64,000 bases of DNA from Pyrococcus horikoshii OT3 (GCF_000011105.1 NC_000961.1:186001-250000), one strand, 5' to 3'; positions 29,941 through 40,411 are shown, counted from the stretch's first letter. Numbers and translations: made by a program. The notes: a model not told the origin generated them from the letters alone.

Positions 29941-32834
29941 TCGATCATTGTATACTCCTTTTCTACTATGAACACAGGTTCCACTCTTATTCCCCTTATG
30001 ATAAGCTTATCTCCATGCTCTTTCTCCAGCTTCTCCTTGTAGGAGGATATAGCGTTCTTTGGCATTTCAGCGTTAACCACTATCTCGTTTTCTCCTGGAC
30101 GTAGCTTTATTCCCTCTTTGAGTTTTGTTATGAAGAACGTATCCATGTGGGGCTCGAAGGATGCATCATAATCTTCATTGCTCTTTCCTCCCTTCCTAAC
30201 TAAGTATATGAAGGTTGCCCTTAGGTACAAGTCTGCGGTGTATTCCTTGTCAACTCCCACTTTGAGCTCTAACCTTCCCGATTCTCCCTCCCTCATAATG
30301 TAGGCTGGATTTGTAATCTTACCATTTACCCTTACCGGACCAGTTAAAACTCCCACTGGGCCTTTTTGGGCGAGGATGAACCTGTACTTTTGAGCGGTAG
30401 GTAAAGTCACGTTGACGATTATTGGGTACTCCTCTAGATGGTTCATGTACTTTATTTCGCCTACCTTTATCCTCTTGATGATTTTCGTTCCATTTAATGC
30501 ATAGACGTAAAGCGTTGCATTCTTTATATCCCTCCCAAACGCTGAAATGTACAGCCTTAAGGTGTGCTTTCCTGGGCTTAATTTTCCTACCTCCCTCCAT
30601 GTTCCGTTTATGAAGTCCTCTATTTTATATATGGCAAACGGTCTGAATTCATAAACTATAACGCTACCGTACTGATAAACTGGTATAAAGTTTGAGAAGA
30701 GCTTTTCTGCAAATTCTGAATAGCTTGATGTTGGAATTCCAAAAGCTAGCTTGACGAAGTTGCTAGTTGCGACCTTGTAATAGGCCAAAACTCCAAGGCT
30801 AGGCGTTAGGTATACGACATATGGGAAGGGGCTACCATCGCTACATCTTCCACTTCCTTTAATTTTAATGTTCCCAGGGAATGCTACAGAAAGTATCGGG
30901 CTGCACTCTAGTTGCCCTATATTTACGGCTATTCTTCTCGTCTTATTTTGCTGGATAACTTTTATTACTATCCTAGCGTACGGGTTAACATAAACGTTTC
31001 CTGCTGCCTGGGTTAGTAGTATTGTCGTAACCCTTCCTCTTCCGTTTTCATCTCCATTGTATTCTTTCCTGGTTATAGCCCCTCCAAGGTAACTTATTGC
31101 ATTGAATTTAGCCCAGTCGTTGAGGTATATTATGAAGTAGTTTAACTCCCAGCTTTCGAAGTCAACTTCACTGATATTCCCATCCCTAGCTAAAAATAAG
31201 GCCAGTATATGATCCCTATCTCTGGCGTGTCCACCGTCAGCGCTCGCCCTTCTGTTACCCAGCAAGCTCGACTCTATCCAGTATCCATAATCCCACCAGG
31301 ATGTTGCGGTTGCATACTTTGACGTGTTACTCCTTAACCACTTCAGGGCTTGCTCCCATCCTGTGACCTCTATCTCGGTATTCTTTAAGGCCCTAGCACT
31401 TCTAGCTAGTACTGGAGCATGGACGAATGGGATAACGAGTATCATTAGGGAGAGCACGATCCCAAGTGCGGCCTTTATTCCGATGTTCTCCTTCATCTTC
31501 TCTATAACATCCATTGAGAATCCTATGAATATGCCAAAGAAAAGTGCTACTGCGTAACTTGCCAGGAAGAGGAACCTAACGGCCAGGTACAGCAGGTAGA
31601 GGGACATTGTATAGAATACCAGAGCGAATAGGGTTTCATTGTCACTCTTCGCTTTCTTAAACAGATCATATAAGTACTTTGTTAAGAGTATCAAAAGCCC
31701 AGGGATGCTGAGGAAGAATATTAGTCCATTCCCACTTTCAACTCCATAGTAGGCCTTTACATCACCTATCGTTGTCTTTGCAAGCTCTTGAACTGTCTCA
31801 TAGACTTGAGTCGACTGATAAGCCCCTCCCATTAATCTAAAGAGCTTTGGTCCCACGTACGCGTAGGCCCCTCCAAATCCGAGTAAAACTATGATAGTAA
31901 CCACGAGAAATCTATGCTTTTTGTCAGAGTAGTTTAGGTACCTCCCTCCGTAGAGCATTATCACAAGGAGGAATATTAGCCCTAGGAACACCTCAAAGGC
32001 GAATCTGATGAATCCTCCAATCTTTACTATTCCGGGGAATGTTAGGGCGTAGCCAAAGGCTAAAATTGCCAGATATGCTGGATAGAATTCTTTTACGAAC
32101 TTTTTGAGTTCTTCTAGTTTTCCAAAGATAAATAAGATTATCGTCTGTAGCGATGCAAAGCCCAGGAGAACCATCAAGCCGAAGGGGGATCCGTTCCATG
32201 CGCCCAATGAGATTACAGTTAATAAGACGAAGAGAGTTCCGTATATAATTTTTCTAGTTTTATTGCTTTCTTTTAGGTAATAGAGCATTGCAACTGAAGC
32301 GAATATGAACAAAGCCATAAATGGCCCGTCACCTCTTGCATTCCCTGAAAAAGTCCTTGAGAAGTTTGCTGTAGATACCGTTAGTACTACTGCTCCCCAC
32401 AGCCCAGTCCACTCGTTTAGGACTTTCCTTCCCAACAGATAAACTGCTATAACACCAAGGAACCCAACGAAGGGAGGCCATAGTAAGAATGCTTGAAGCT
32501 CATTATAACCGAATAATGAAACCACTTTATAGAAGGCTGCTGGGAGAAGGTATAGACCAAGAGGCTCCCCAATTAAGCTTCCAAATGGTGCATCTGACAT
32601 AGGATAATACCTGGGTAATCCTTCTTTTAGGACTAGCTTGTAGATCTCAAAATGGTAGAATGTATCTGGGTCTGGAAAATATTTTCCAGCCGTCAAGTGG
32701 CGAAGGTAAAATGCATAGATTGCGAACCCAAATACTAAAATTGGTATCAGCACCTTTTTGAGCAGAACGTAAGTACTTCTCTTCTCTTCACCTTCTTTAC
32801 CTTTCTCAACCTTCTTAACTTTGCTTTTCACCAT
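29904..32834 (-). CDS. aglB: Oligosaccharyltransferase AglB/STT3
   Basis: A 976-residue AglB of the long archaeal type, which transfers oligosaccharide from a dolichol carrier to Asn in N-x-S/T sequons on the outer membrane face. A short basic cytosolic N terminus is followed by about 13 membrane spans (to about residue 480), with DPDTFYHFE in the first external loop (catalytic metal site, Asp near residue 56), then the soluble domain with the sequon-binding WWDYG at residues 513-517 and beta-rich C-terminal domains. Glycosylation marks the surface layer and secreted proteins. Its 3' end overlaps a plus-strand guide RNA. It lies 14 bases downstream of glmS, whose product feeds amino-sugar synthesis, so the pair may form a glycosylation operon. 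Confidence 0.96.
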   Translation of the reverse strand: MVKSKVKKVEKGKEGEEKRSTYVLLKKVLIPILVFGFAIYAFYLRHLTAGKYFPDPDTFYHFEIYKLVLKEGLPRYYPMSDAPFGSLIGEPLGLYLLPAAFYKVVSLFGYNELQAFLLWPPFVGFLGVIAVYLLGRKVLNEWTGLWGAVVLTVSTANFSRTFSGNARGDGPFMALFIFASVAMLYYLKESNKTRKIIYGTLFVLLTVISLGAWNGSPFGLMVLLGFASLQTIILFIFGKLEELKKFVKEFYPAYLAILAFGYALTFPGIVKIGGFIRFAFEVFLGLIFLLVIMLYGGRYLNYSDKKHRFLVVTIIVLLGFGGAYAYVGPKLFRLMGGAYQSTQVYETVQELAKTTIGDVKAYYGVESGNGLIFFLSIPGLLILLTKYLYDLFKKAKSDNETLFALVFYTMSLYLLYLAVRFLFLASYAVALFFGIFIGFSMDVIEKMKENIGIKAALGIVLSLMILVIPFVHAPVLARSARALKNTEIEVTGWEQALKWLRSNTSKYATATSWWDYGYWIESSLLGNRRASADGGHARDRDHILALFLARDGNISEVDFESWELNYFIIYLNDWAKFNAISYLGGAITRKEYNGDENGRGRVTTILLTQAAGNVYVNPYARIVIKVIQQNKTRRIAVNIGQLECSPILSVAFPGNIKIKGSGRCSDGSPFPYVVYLTPSLGVLAYYKVATSNFVKLAFGIPTSSYSEFAEKLFSNFIPVYQYGSVIVYEFRPFAIYKIEDFINGTWREVGKLSPGKHTLRLYISAFGRDIKNATLYVYALNGTKIIKRIKVGEIKYMNHLEEYPIIVNVTLPTAQKYRFILAQKGPVGVLTGPVRVNGKITNPAYIMREGESGRLELKVGVDKEYTADLYLRATFIYLVRKGGKSNEDYDASFEPHMDTFFITKLKEGIKLRPGENEIVVNAEMPKNAISSYKEKLEKEHGDKLIIRGIRVEPVFIVEKEYTMIEVSASAPHHSSE

Positions 32835-32848
32835 TTCCTAAACACCCC

Positions 32849-34645
32849 CTACTCCACAGTTACAGACTTTGCAAGGTTCCTGGGTCTGTCGGGGTTATGA
32901 CCCTTAAGGACGGCTAAATGATACGCTAATAGCTGAAGCGGTACTATATAAGTTATGGGAGCTAATTCTTCGGGAACTTTAGGTAATCTAATGAAGATAT
33001 CACTAACCTGATGCAACCTTACATCATCCCCTAGGGAGATTATAAATCCTCCCCTGGCTTTGGCTTCTTCAATGTTTGATAGCATCTTTTCGAATGTCTT
33101 ACCTGTCGGTGCTATCCCGACGACTGGGATCCCATCTTCAATTAGGGCTAGTGGCCCATGTTTTAACTCTCCTGCTGATAACCCCTCCGCATGAACGTAC
33201 GCTATCTCCTTTATTTTTAAGGCTCCCTCCAGGGCCGTTGGATAATTTATTCCCCTTCCAATGTAGAAGAAATCCCTCTTATCATTTAGTTTGACCGCAA
33301 TTTCCCTTATCTTGTCGTTAATCTTAAGGGATGAATCCACTAGTTCTGGTAGCCTCGGGATTGTTCCTTCAATTTGAGAAACATCTATTCCAACTAGCTT
33401 CCCGAGCTCCTTAGCTAGTAATGTAAGAACCACTAGTTGGGTCGTATAAGTTTTCGTTGCTGCAACTCCTATCTCTGGTCCAGCATGAGTATAGAGGGTT
33501 TCATCTGCAATTCTAGTTGCTAAACTACCAACGACGTTAACGATCCCTACGACTTCTACTCCCTTTGATTTAGCAAGCTTCATAGCCGCTACGGTATCTG
33601 CAGTTTCCCCACTCTGGGTTATTGCTATCAGAAGGGATCTGTTATCTAGGATATCCTCATATTCATACCTTAACTCGCTAGCTTCCTCCACAATTACGGG
33701 AACCTTCCCAAATCTTTGAATTAGATACTTTCCAACGAGGGCCGCGTGGTACGATGTTCCCATTCCTGTAATGATTATTCTGTCATATTTCATTAGCAAT
33801 TCTGCAACTTTTGGAGCTTCCTTAACGTTACCATAAATTGCATCTTTTATAGCCTTTGGTTGTTCAAAGATTTCCTTTAACATGAAGTGCTCATATCCAC
33901 CTTTTTCGGCCATCTCTAGGGTCCATTGGATCTCGTGAATTTCCTTTGTTTTGACAGCTCCCGTTATAATGTCTTTTATCGTAAACCAATCCTTGGAAAC
34001 TATACCGTATTCTCCATCATCTAAGAACACGGCCCTGCGAGTATAAGCTAGAAATGCCGGGATATCACTAGCCATGAACATCTCTCCCTTCCCAATGCCT
34101 ATTATAAGGGGGCTGTCCTTTCTAGCTATGTACAATCTTTCAGGGTCATCTGCGAAGAGAACTACGAGAGCGTAAGATCCCCTAAGCCTAAGAAGTGACA
34201 TTCTAAAAGCATCTTCAAAATTTCCAGTTATCCTGAGGTTTTCCTCAATAAGGTGAGCAATTACCTCAGTGTCCGTATCGCTCCTAAATACATGCCCTCT
34301 TTTTAGCAGTTCTCTCTTGAGTTCTTGGAAGTTCTCTATTATTCCATTGTGAACGACGACTATCTTTCCCGTGCAATCGGTATGGGGATGAGCGTTAGTG
34401 TCATTTGGAATTCCATGAGTCGCCCACCTTGTATGTCCTATTCCTATATTCCCGGGTAATTCCAAGAAGTTTAACTTCTTTACAAGTTCATCAATTTTTC
34501 CAGCTCCTTTCTTTATGAATATTTTACCTTCATAACAGGTTGCTATCCCCGCTGAGTCATATCCTCTGTATTCAAGTCTTTTGAGACCTTCAACGATGAC
34601 ATCAGAGGCCTTCCTAGGCCCTATGTATCCTATTATACCGCACAC
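32849..34645 (-). CDS. glmS: Glucosamine-6-phosphate synthase (isomerizing)
   Basis: A 598-residue glutamine:fructose-6-phosphate aminotransferase. The N-terminal class II glutaminase domain (to about residue 240) starts with Cys2 as nucleophile (CGIIGYIG), with GHTRWATHG and HNGIIEN motifs; two SIS domains follow (GTSYHA near 300; [17 protein letters not shown] near 495). The start is the GTG at 34645, directly before the Cys codon with AGGTGG five bases upstream; a longer frame from GTG 34654 would bury the catalytic Cys. The product supplies UDP-GlcNAc-type sugars, fitting the adjacent aglB. Confidence 0.97.
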   Translation of the reverse strand: MCGIIGYIGPRKASDVIVEGLKRLEYRGYDSAGIATCYEGKIFIKKGAGKIDELVKKLNFLELPGNIGIGHTRWATHGIPNDTNAHPHTDCTGKIVVVHNGIIENFQELKRELLKRGHVFRSDTDTEVIAHLIEENLRITGNFEDAFRMSLLRLRGSYALVVLFADDPERLYIARKDSPLIIGIGKGEMFMASDIPAFLAYTRRAVFLDDGEYGIVSKDWFTIKDIITGAVKTKEIHEIQWTLEMAEKGGYEHFMLKEIFEQPKAIKDAIYGNVKEAPKVAELLMKYDRIIITGMGTSYHAALVGKYLIQRFGKVPVIVEEASELRYEYEDILDNRSLLIAITQSGETADTVAAMKLAKSKGVEVVGIVNVVGSLATRIADETLYTHAGPEIGVAATKTYTTQLVVLTLLAKELGKLVGIDVSQIEGTIPRLPELVDSSLKINDKIREIAVKLNDKRDFFYIGRGINYPTALEGALKIKEIAYVHAEGLSAGELKHGPLALIEDGIPVVGIAPTGKTFEKMLSNIEEAKARGGFIISLGDDVRLHQVSDIFIRLPKVPEELAPITYIVPLQLLAYHLAVLKGHNPDRPRNLAKSVTVE

Positions 34646-34693
34646 ATTTTCCACCTGAAGACTTAATATTGGGGCATATTAAAAAAATTTCCT

Positions 34694-34750
34694 GGGCGAT
34701 GAAGAACTGGATCCGAGCTGATCTCATGATGAAGGAGGTTTAACCTGAGC
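34694..34750 (+). ncRNA. C/D box guide RNA, target unassigned
   Basis: Boxes: C GCGATGA (34696-34702, one mismatch), D' CTGA (34718-34721), 4-nt spacer, C' ATGATGA (34726-34732), D CTGA (34745-34748). The D guide is 34733-34744 and the D' guide ends at 34717. The best rRNA complement seen for the D' guide is a weak 8-bp match near 16S 6237-6244. The 3' half overlaps the end of the oppositely oriented metallopeptidase gene, whose stop codon falls at the C' box. Confidence 0.75.
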
Positions 34751-35776
34751 CTCCATGATTACAGCATTTCCCTCCCTAGTTATTCTGTATTTTGCAAAGC
34801 TCGATGTTTGAGAGAGGTGCTTAAGTATACTCTCAAATTTTTCTGCACAATCCCTTGATGAGAACTCTATCTTCCAAATTACGTAAGTTTCGTTGACGAG
34901 AACTATCCTATCCCCCTCCCAATTCCTTGCTATTTTCATAGCTTCATTCCATCCGTAGACTTTTAACGATATTAGGAATATGTAGTACGCTCCTAAAGTA
35001 TCTTCAAGTTCTCCATTAACTTGAAGAGTTACATTCTTTGGTTTCCATCTCCTAAGGTAGAGTTCTGGAAACATAACTACTTTCGTTGAGGTTGGCGGAT
35101 CCTTGTAGGCTGAGTTTACTAACTCCCATCCCCCCTTGTTGTAAAGGTAATAGACGAACTTATCTCCAAAAACGTAGGGGAAGACGTTTAAACTCCAGAA
35201 GAGGTTTCTCTTGGATATATTGGTTATCTTGATTATCCTTATTCCATGTTCCCTGCAGAATATATCAGCTACGAGATCTGCGTCTCCCTCAATCAATGCG
35301 CTAAAGGCTAATTTTTCATCAAAGGTCTTTTCATTTCTTTCTCTCACTAATTTCCTTTGAAGGATATGAGTTAACTCATGAGCAGTAGCCCTTAAAGCTA
35401 TATCTCCGGATGATAAAAAATTCTCCCTTATGATGTATATTTTATTCCCTACAGTAGCCGCTATCCAGTTTGCGGTGCTCTCTTTTTTCTCTTTGAATAA
35501 TGTTTTATTTGGAGGAAGTATGAACGTTACCTTATAAACAATCTCCCTTAGTTTCATCTCTTTAGTTGGGACTGGGGGTGTAAAAAGTACCTTAGCTTCC
35601 TCCCTAGTTATTATAATAAACTTTGGTCTCTCTTCTGGTGTTATTTCCCTTATTCTCTCAACATCCCTTTCTATTAGGTAAACCTTTTTCAGCACTTCAT
35701 CTGGGGGAGAAATAGTCGATAGTGCTTGAAAGATTAAAATAAATATTATAACAGTAAGAAGGGCGAGCTTCTTCAT
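34724..35776 (-). CDS. Secreted zinc metallopeptidase (HEXXH)
   Basis: A 350-residue protein with an N-terminal signal peptide (basic start, hydrophobic residues 4-20). The zinc motif HELTH is at residues 133-137 and the likely third ligand is Glu163 in LIEGDADLVAD, giving an HEXXH...E (gluzincin-like) arrangement. Between the signal and the motif is a beta-rich domain. It acts outside the cell or on the membrane surface; the substrate is unknown. Located directly after psmB on the minus strand with a 14-base gap, so it may be co-transcribed with the proteasome subunit. I do not recognise a named family. Confidence 0.78.
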   Translation of the reverse strand: MKKLALLTVIIFILIFQALSTISPPDEVLKKVYLIERDVERIREITPEERPKFIIITREEAKVLFTPPVPTKEMKLREIVYKVTFILPPNKTLFKEKKESTANWIAATVGNKIYIIRENFLSSGDIALRATAHELTHILQRKLVRERNEKTFDEKLAFSALIEGDADLVADIFCREHGIRIIKITNISKRNLFWSLNVFPYVFGDKFVYYLYNKGGWELVNSAYKDPPTSTKVVMFPELYLRRWKPKNVTLQVNGELEDTLGAYYIFLISLKVYGWNEAMKIARNWEGDRIVLVNETYVIWKIEFSSRDCAEKFESILKHLSQTSSFAKYRITREGNAVIMEAQVKPPSS

Positions 35777-35790
35777 ATTTCATTCTCTCT

Positions 35791-36384
35791 TTAGAGCTTT
35801 ATAAACTCTTCTTGCATGCCCTCCTTCGTTATCGTGACTACCTGAACCTTCTTGCTTCCCGTGTAGACATCCCTGGAGCCGGCCGCTTTTATTGCTTTTA
35901 TGGCTAACTCTTTAGCTTCCTCTATTCCCAAGTTTTCCTTATAACCTTCCTCCAATATGGCAATAGCAAAGGGTGTTCCGGAGCCTGTCGCTGTATAATT
36001 GTCAAATATCAACCCTCCATATGGATCCAAATTTGCTATCGTTGGTTCATCAACGTATCCTCCGATAATTATCTGAACTAAATATGGGAACCATTTGTTC
36101 TCGTTCAGTATATTACTCAAGAGGTTTGCCATGGCCTTCGTAGTCATTGGTCTACCCCAGGCGAAATAGTAGTATCTTGCTTCCGCTTCCAAGATTCTGG
36201 CTATCATTTGGACATCTCCAACGCTTCCAGCAGTTGTTATCGCTATTCTATCAGTTATTGGGATTATCTTTCTTATGTTCAGTGTTTCCACCATGTGATC
36301 AAGAGACGCCTGAGTATCAGCGGCGAGGATAACTCCATCCTTGACTTTAATCCCTACTGTTGTTGTTCCTGTTTTTCTGTTCAT
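35791..36384 (-). CDS. psmB: Proteasome beta subunit
   Basis: A 197-residue Ntn-hydrolase: propeptide of six residues, autocleavage between Gly6 and Thr7 (KTG/TTTVGI) and catalytic Thr7, with Lys and Asp of the D-T-Q-A-S block and GS-G-D/S-R-D-V C-terminal residues. It forms the inner rings of the 20S proteasome. Pyrococcus has two beta subunits; this is the one of about 197 residues. GGTGAG precedes the ATG. It is divergent from tldD. Confidence 0.96.
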   Translation of the reverse strand: MNRKTGTTTVGIKVKDGVILAADTQASLDHMVETLNIRKIIPITDRIAITTAGSVGDVQMIARILEAEARYYYFAWGRPMTTKAMANLLSNILNENKWFPYLVQIIIGGYVDEPTIANLDPYGGLIFDNYTATGSGTPFAIAILEEGYKENLGIEEAKELAIKAIKAAGSRDVYTGSKKVQVVTITKEGMQEEFIKL

Positions 36385-36444
36385 GCTCTCACCACGAAAA
36401 CTTTAACGTTACTATTTTTAATACCTTTACCTCGGGATCTTATC

Positions 36445-37809
36445 ATGATCGATGAGATCCTAAAGGTTCTTGAAAAGTATTCAAGTTCTAGTGAAATAAA
36501 ATTCATGGATATAAGGATGGAATCTATTGAATACACAGAATTAACGATTGAAAACGGTAAGGTAGAGAACTTAGAGAACAATGGAGAGAGAGGCGTTGGA
36601 GTTAGGGTGCTTATAAATGGGTGGGGATTTGCATCTACAAATGATCTTACTAAAATTGAGGAAATCGTTAAAACCGCAATAAAAATGGCCAAGGTCTCCA
36701 GGATTTCTACCTCCGTGTATACTCGAGATCCGATTGAGGATAATGTAGAGGTTAAGCAAGGAATCAAACTTAAAGATATCGACCTCGAGGAAAAGGTTAA
36801 ACTTGGTGTTGAAGTTAACAACATGCTGAAAAGAGAAAACATAAAGACAAGAAAGTTTTCTTATTCAGATATCATCGTTAAAAAGCTGTACTTGAGCTCA
36901 GAGGGTAGCATAATAGAGAGCACTGTTCCGAGGGTGTACTTATCGATATCATCTGTTGCTAAGTTTTCAGGTAAGATGCAGACCTATTGGAAATCCTTCG
37001 GCGGGACGGGAGGTTGGGAGATAGTTGAAAAAATAGACTTTGAACACTGGGCTAATTTTGTCTCCAAAAAGGCCGTCTCTTTACTTTCGGCAAGATCTCC
37101 TCCTTCTGGTGAGATGCAAGTTATAATGGATCCTGAATTGGCCGGGGTTTTCATCCACGAGGCCCTGGGGCATGCAAGTGAAGCTGATGCCGTAAAGCAG
37201 GAGGAAAGCATTTTAGCTGGAATGCTTGGGAAGAGGATTGCAGTTGAAGAACTTACCGTGGTAGACGATCCAACGTTACCCGGAAAGTTTGGATCGTACA
37301 TATATGATGACGAAGGGATCCCAGGGAAGAGGGTTGAAATAATAAGGGATGGTGTGCTGGTTAATTACCTCAATGATAGGGAAACATCGAGCCTACTTAA
37401 CCTGGAACCTAATGGGCATGGAAGGGCCCAAAGTTACTCTCATGTTCCGTTAGTTAGAATGTCGAACACTTATATAGAGCCGGGAGATTGGAGATTTGAG
37501 GAGATTCTAGATGAAGTTAAATTTGGTGTGTACATGATAGGAGATAAAGGTGGACAAGTCGACGTTGCAAGCGGTAATTTCATGTTCGCTGCAAAGGAAG
37601 GATATTTAGTTGAGAATGGTGAAATAAAAGGGCATTTAAGGGATGTAGCCCTTAGTGGGAACATACTTAGTGCTTTAAGGGAAATAAAGGCTATTGGTAA
37701 TGATCTAAAAATAGAATTTCCCGGTTTCTGTGGAAAGGGACAATGGGTTCCTGTAGATGACGGGGGGCCTCATGTTTTAACGAAAGCCATAGTGGGGGGA
37801 CTTGAATGA
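36445..37809 (+). CDS. tldD: TldD family metalloprotease
   Basis: A 454-residue TldD protease, active half of the TldD/TldE pair that degrades unfolded peptides and in bacteria matures microcin B17. The HEXXXH zinc motif is HEALGH (about residue 238), followed by ASEAD, with a third ligand expected in the C-terminal beta domain. The open frame extends 79 codons upstream to 36208, across psmB in antisense, but that portion is Cys- and Ser-rich shadow sequence; the ATG at 36445 begins family-like sequence. Translational coupling to the next gene is by ATGA. Confidence 0.92.
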   Translation: MIDEILKVLEKYSSSSEIKFMDIRMESIEYTELTIENGKVENLENNGERGVGVRVLINGWGFASTNDLTKIEEIVKTAIKMAKVSRISTSVYTRDPIEDNVEVKQGIKLKDIDLEEKVKLGVEVNNMLKRENIKTRKFSYSDIIVKKLYLSSEGSIIESTVPRVYLSISSVAKFSGKMQTYWKSFGGTGGWEIVEKIDFEHWANFVSKKAVSLLSARSPPSGEMQVIMDPELAGVFIHEALGHASEADAVKQEESILAGMLGKRIAVEELTVVDDPTLPGKFGSYIYDDEGIPGKRVEIIRDGVLVNYLNDRETSSLLNLEPNGHGRAQSYSHVPLVRMSNTYIEPGDWRFEEILDEVKFGVYMIGDKGGQVDVASGNFMFAAKEGYLVENGEIKGHLRDVALSGNILSALREIKAIGNDLKIEFPGFCGKGQWVPVDDGGPHVLTKAIVGGLE

Positions 37810-39086
37810 TTGTAGATGATGTTGAGAAGTTAGTTAAGATACTAAAAAGTTTCGACGTTGAGTGGGAGATTTATTGGGAATCAGCTTCTTCACTCTCGTT
37901 AAAGTTTAGAAAAATTAGGAGGGCTGAAATTGAGAGAAGTACTTATAGAGTTTCAAGTGGAATTGGGCTCAGGATTTTAGTTGGAGGTAAGATAGGGTTT
38001 TCTTACCTTTCAGGTTCAGACTTCTCAAAGGATGAGCTTGAACTCCTAGTTAAGAGAGCATTGAAAATAGCTAAAATCTCAGGCACTGAATATCCAGCTT
38101 TTCCAGTCCCCGGGAAGTATCCATCTATTAGGGGACTATATGATAAAAGAATAGTCGACCTTTCCATTGAGGATCTCTCTTATTATGGAACTGAATTAGT
38201 GAATATCGAAGTCTTTGGAGAAGCTTCCATAGGGACGTCTACTGGGATTAGGGGGATAATGAACTCAAATGGAGTTGAGGGCTCAGAGAATAGGTCGCTC
38301 TTAACGCTCGGTCTTTATGCCTATGAAAAGGGTAAGGGAAGCGGTAGTTATGGTAAATCATTTAGAGTTCTTCCAGACATGGAAAAAGTAGTAGAGGAAA
38401 TTAAGGAGACTGCAATGTTTGAGTTCAAGCTTAGTAGAGAGGCTAAGAAAATTGAGAAATATGAAGGAGAGATTATAATTGAGCCGAAGGCTTTGATATC
38501 TTTTCTCTCAATATTTGTCCCAAACGTTTCGGCAAAAAGTGTTTACATGAAGAGAAGTAGATTTGAAAGACTTGGAGTTGAAGTGTCCTCTGAAAGTTTC
38601 AGCATTATTGATGATCCTACGATCGACGAAGGTTTAGGAAGTTATAGTTTTGATGGAGAAGGAAATCCTGGGATGAGGAAATTCATAATTAAAGATGGTG
38701 TTTTGACATCTTTCCTCTCTGACCAAAAATACGGCTCTCTACTTGGAATAGGGAGCACAGGAAACGCCATTAGGAGTTACTCATCTCAGCCTATTATAGA
38801 CTCAAGTAATTTGCTAATTCCTTCGGGAAATGAAACTCTTGACGAAGGAATTTTTATAAGGAGCGTTTATGGGGAGCATACGGCAAATCCTATAACGGGA
38901 GATTTTTCTTTGAACATCGAACTAGGATATATCGTCAATAATAGGGGAGTTAAACCCTTTAAAGGAAACATGATAGTAGGCAATATTTTTGAAATGTTAA
39001 AAAATGTTACAAGTATTGATAAAAATGTTGAAATTTTAGATGACTTTATTGCGCCAAAAATAACTACCTGGGGGAGGATAGTTTAA
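37806..39086 (+). CDS. PmbA/TldE family protein
   Basis: A 426-residue partner of TldD with the same fold but without HEXXXH, so catalytically inactive by itself, like TldE/PmbA. Visible family features are the N-terminal RAEIERSTYRVSSGIGLRILVGGKIGF and the C-terminal AHTANPITGDFSLNIELGY-type blocks, each split by variable segments. It starts within the stop of tldD (ATGA), so expected to be made in equal amounts. GGAAATCCTGG-type variations around residue 290 show no truncation. Confidence 0.9.
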   Translation: MIVDDVEKLVKILKSFDVEWEIYWESASSLSLKFRKIRRAEIERSTYRVSSGIGLRILVGGKIGFSYLSGSDFSKDELELLVKRALKIAKISGTEYPAFPVPGKYPSIRGLYDKRIVDLSIEDLSYYGTELVNIEVFGEASIGTSTGIRGIMNSNGVEGSENRSLLTLGLYAYEKGKGSGSYGKSFRVLPDMEKVVEEIKETAMFEFKLSREAKKIEKYEGEIIIEPKALISFLSIFVPNVSAKSVYMKRSRFERLGVEVSSESFSIIDDPTIDEGLGSYSFDGEGNPGMRKFIIKDGVLTSFLSDQKYGSLLGIGSTGNAIRSYSSQPIIDSSNLLIPSGNETLDEGIFIRSVYGEHTANPITGDFSLNIELGYIVNNRGVKPFKGNMIVGNIFEMLKNVTSIDKNVEILDDFIAPKITTWGRIV

Positions 39087-39142
39087 TATAAACCTTTACT
39101 AAGGTTTAAAAATAGTTTAAAGAATAATATCAGGGGATGCAA

Positions 39143-39760
39143 ATGAATAGCGAGAAATTCTTTAAGTTATTCAGAGTTGGTGAGACTGTATTGGTGGAAT
39201 ACTCTGGAACATCTAGGGCCGAGCTGTTACTATATTATATAGTCAATAATTCAAAACTTCCCATTGTTGTAGATGACATACTTGATACCTACTATGAATT
39301 TTACACGAGGTTGAAGGTTGCGGGGTTTGACGTTGCTCCATTAGAGAACGTCCAAGTAATAAAAATGGGTGGAACAAAGGATATAGGAAGGGTAATCGGG
39401 AGGTTGAATATTAGTAAATATGTAATAAGTGAGCAGGAGTATATGGAGATAGTAAGCCAGTTAAAGGATTACCCGGTAATAAATCCTGTTTTAGGACTTC
39501 ATAAGTTAATCTTACTTGGAAATACCTTTGAGAACATAAATGTCGTCAAAATGGTTTCTAACTATGTGGGAAGAGAGGAAAGGATAGCGTTCTATTTCGT
39601 TAATAGGAATGTAATAGAGAAGCATTCTTCCCCAATCTTGGATCTTCTTGAGGAGGTCGTTACTTCGATTCTAGAAATAACGGATTCGGGAATCATTATC
39701 AAAAAATCGATAAAAGATGAGATAGCTGGGAAAATAGTATCACCGCTCCTCAACTTTTAG
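39143..39760 (+). CDS. DUF257 family protein
   Basis: A 205-residue protein of the DUF257 family, which is essentially confined to Pyrococcus and Thermococcus. The sequence has alternating strands and helices (VLVEYSG near residue 15, LPIVVDDILDTYYEF around 36-51, ENVQVIKMGG), reminiscent of RecA-like or KaiC-derived cores that have lost the Walker motifs. Function unknown; several paralogues occur per genome (knowledge). The ATG at 39143 has AGGGG six bases upstream, better than the ATG at 39137. It overlaps convergent ECF-S by 21 bases. Confidence 0.75.
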   Translation: MNSEKFFKLFRVGETVLVEYSGTSRAELLLYYIVNNSKLPIVVDDILDTYYEFYTRLKVAGFDVAPLENVQVIKMGGTKDIGRVIGRLNISKYVISEQEYMEIVSQLKDYPVINPVLGLHKLILLGNTFENINVVKMVSNYVGREERIAFYFVNRNVIEKHSSPILDLLEEVVTSILEITDSGIIIKKSIKDEIAGKIVSPLLNF

Positions 39761-40315
39761 CCTTTTAATAACTGGTGAAGCAACAAAGATATCAACTCCA
39801 GTTTGGATTGTATTTGGTAGTGCTATCGCTAGCCAGAAGGGCGTCTTTGTCATTTCCTCGACTATTCTAATTACATCGCTCCTCGAGCTTATGCTGTACC
39901 CGAGCATCTTGAGGAAGAGGGGAAGGGCAAAGTAATAATTGAGGAGTATCATTAGAACATCCCTAATTATGCTTCCCAGGATAAATGCGATTATAAGGTA
40001 TCCCACTCCAAATTTATTCGTTATCCTTCCAGAAATTTCTAAACCTATGAGTACTGAGAGGGTTGCAAAGAATTTCATTATAGGCCCGATTCCCATAGTA
40101 TTTGGCCCTGATATTATGAAAAGAGCAATTGTCATGGTTATCAAGCCGAAAAATCCCGCCCTAAATCCCAGGAGGAGGTACAGTGCGATTATTGGCACAG
40201 CAACTAAATCTATGTTCATCCCCCAGGGTGTTCTGACCTTTAAGGGAAGTATCTCGAAAATAATACTTAGTGCAACCATAATTGATGTAAACGCTACTAG
40301 CTTTGCTTTGCTCAT
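39740..40315 (-). CDS. ECF transporter S component-like membrane protein
   Basis: A 191-residue protein with five or six hydrophobic spans and the layout of energy-coupling-factor substrate-binding (S) components: an N-terminal short helix KLVAFTSIMVALSIIFEILPLK, then PIIALYLLLGFRAGFFGLI and a conserved GPNTMGIGP loop. S components capture vitamins or cations and dock onto shared ECF modules. No ECF ATPase or T component is adjacent. The substrate cannot be told. GGGATGT lies upstream of the ATG. Alternative: an unrelated DUF membrane protein. Confidence 0.65.
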   Translation of the reverse strand: MSKAKLVAFTSIMVALSIIFEILPLKVRTPWGMNIDLVAVPIIALYLLLGFRAGFFGLITMTIALFIISGPNTMGIGPIMKFFATLSVLIGLEISGRITNKFGVGYLIIAFILGSIIRDVLMILLNYYFALPLFLKMLGYSISSRSDVIRIVEEMTKTPFWLAIALPNTIQTGVDIFVASPVIKRLKVEER

Positions 40316-40411
40316 TTTTACATCCCGTTTTAACTTTGAGACAATATTTTTAAATATATGTTCTATAATTGGAACAAGCGAGAAGTAATGAATACTAAAA
40401 AAGGCTCGGAG

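Noticed and set aside
34646-34654. GlmS start at GTG 34654.
   Set aside because: Would put three residues before the catalytic Cys; GTG 34645 has the better-spaced AGGTGG.
36208-36444. N-terminal extension of TldD.
   Set aside because: Antisense to psmB, Cys/Ser-rich, lacks family similarity; a proper ATG follows at 36445.
39939-40388. 149-codon frame opposite the ECF-S gene.
   Set aside because: It is an antisense shadow of the membrane protein gene and has no ribosome-binding site.
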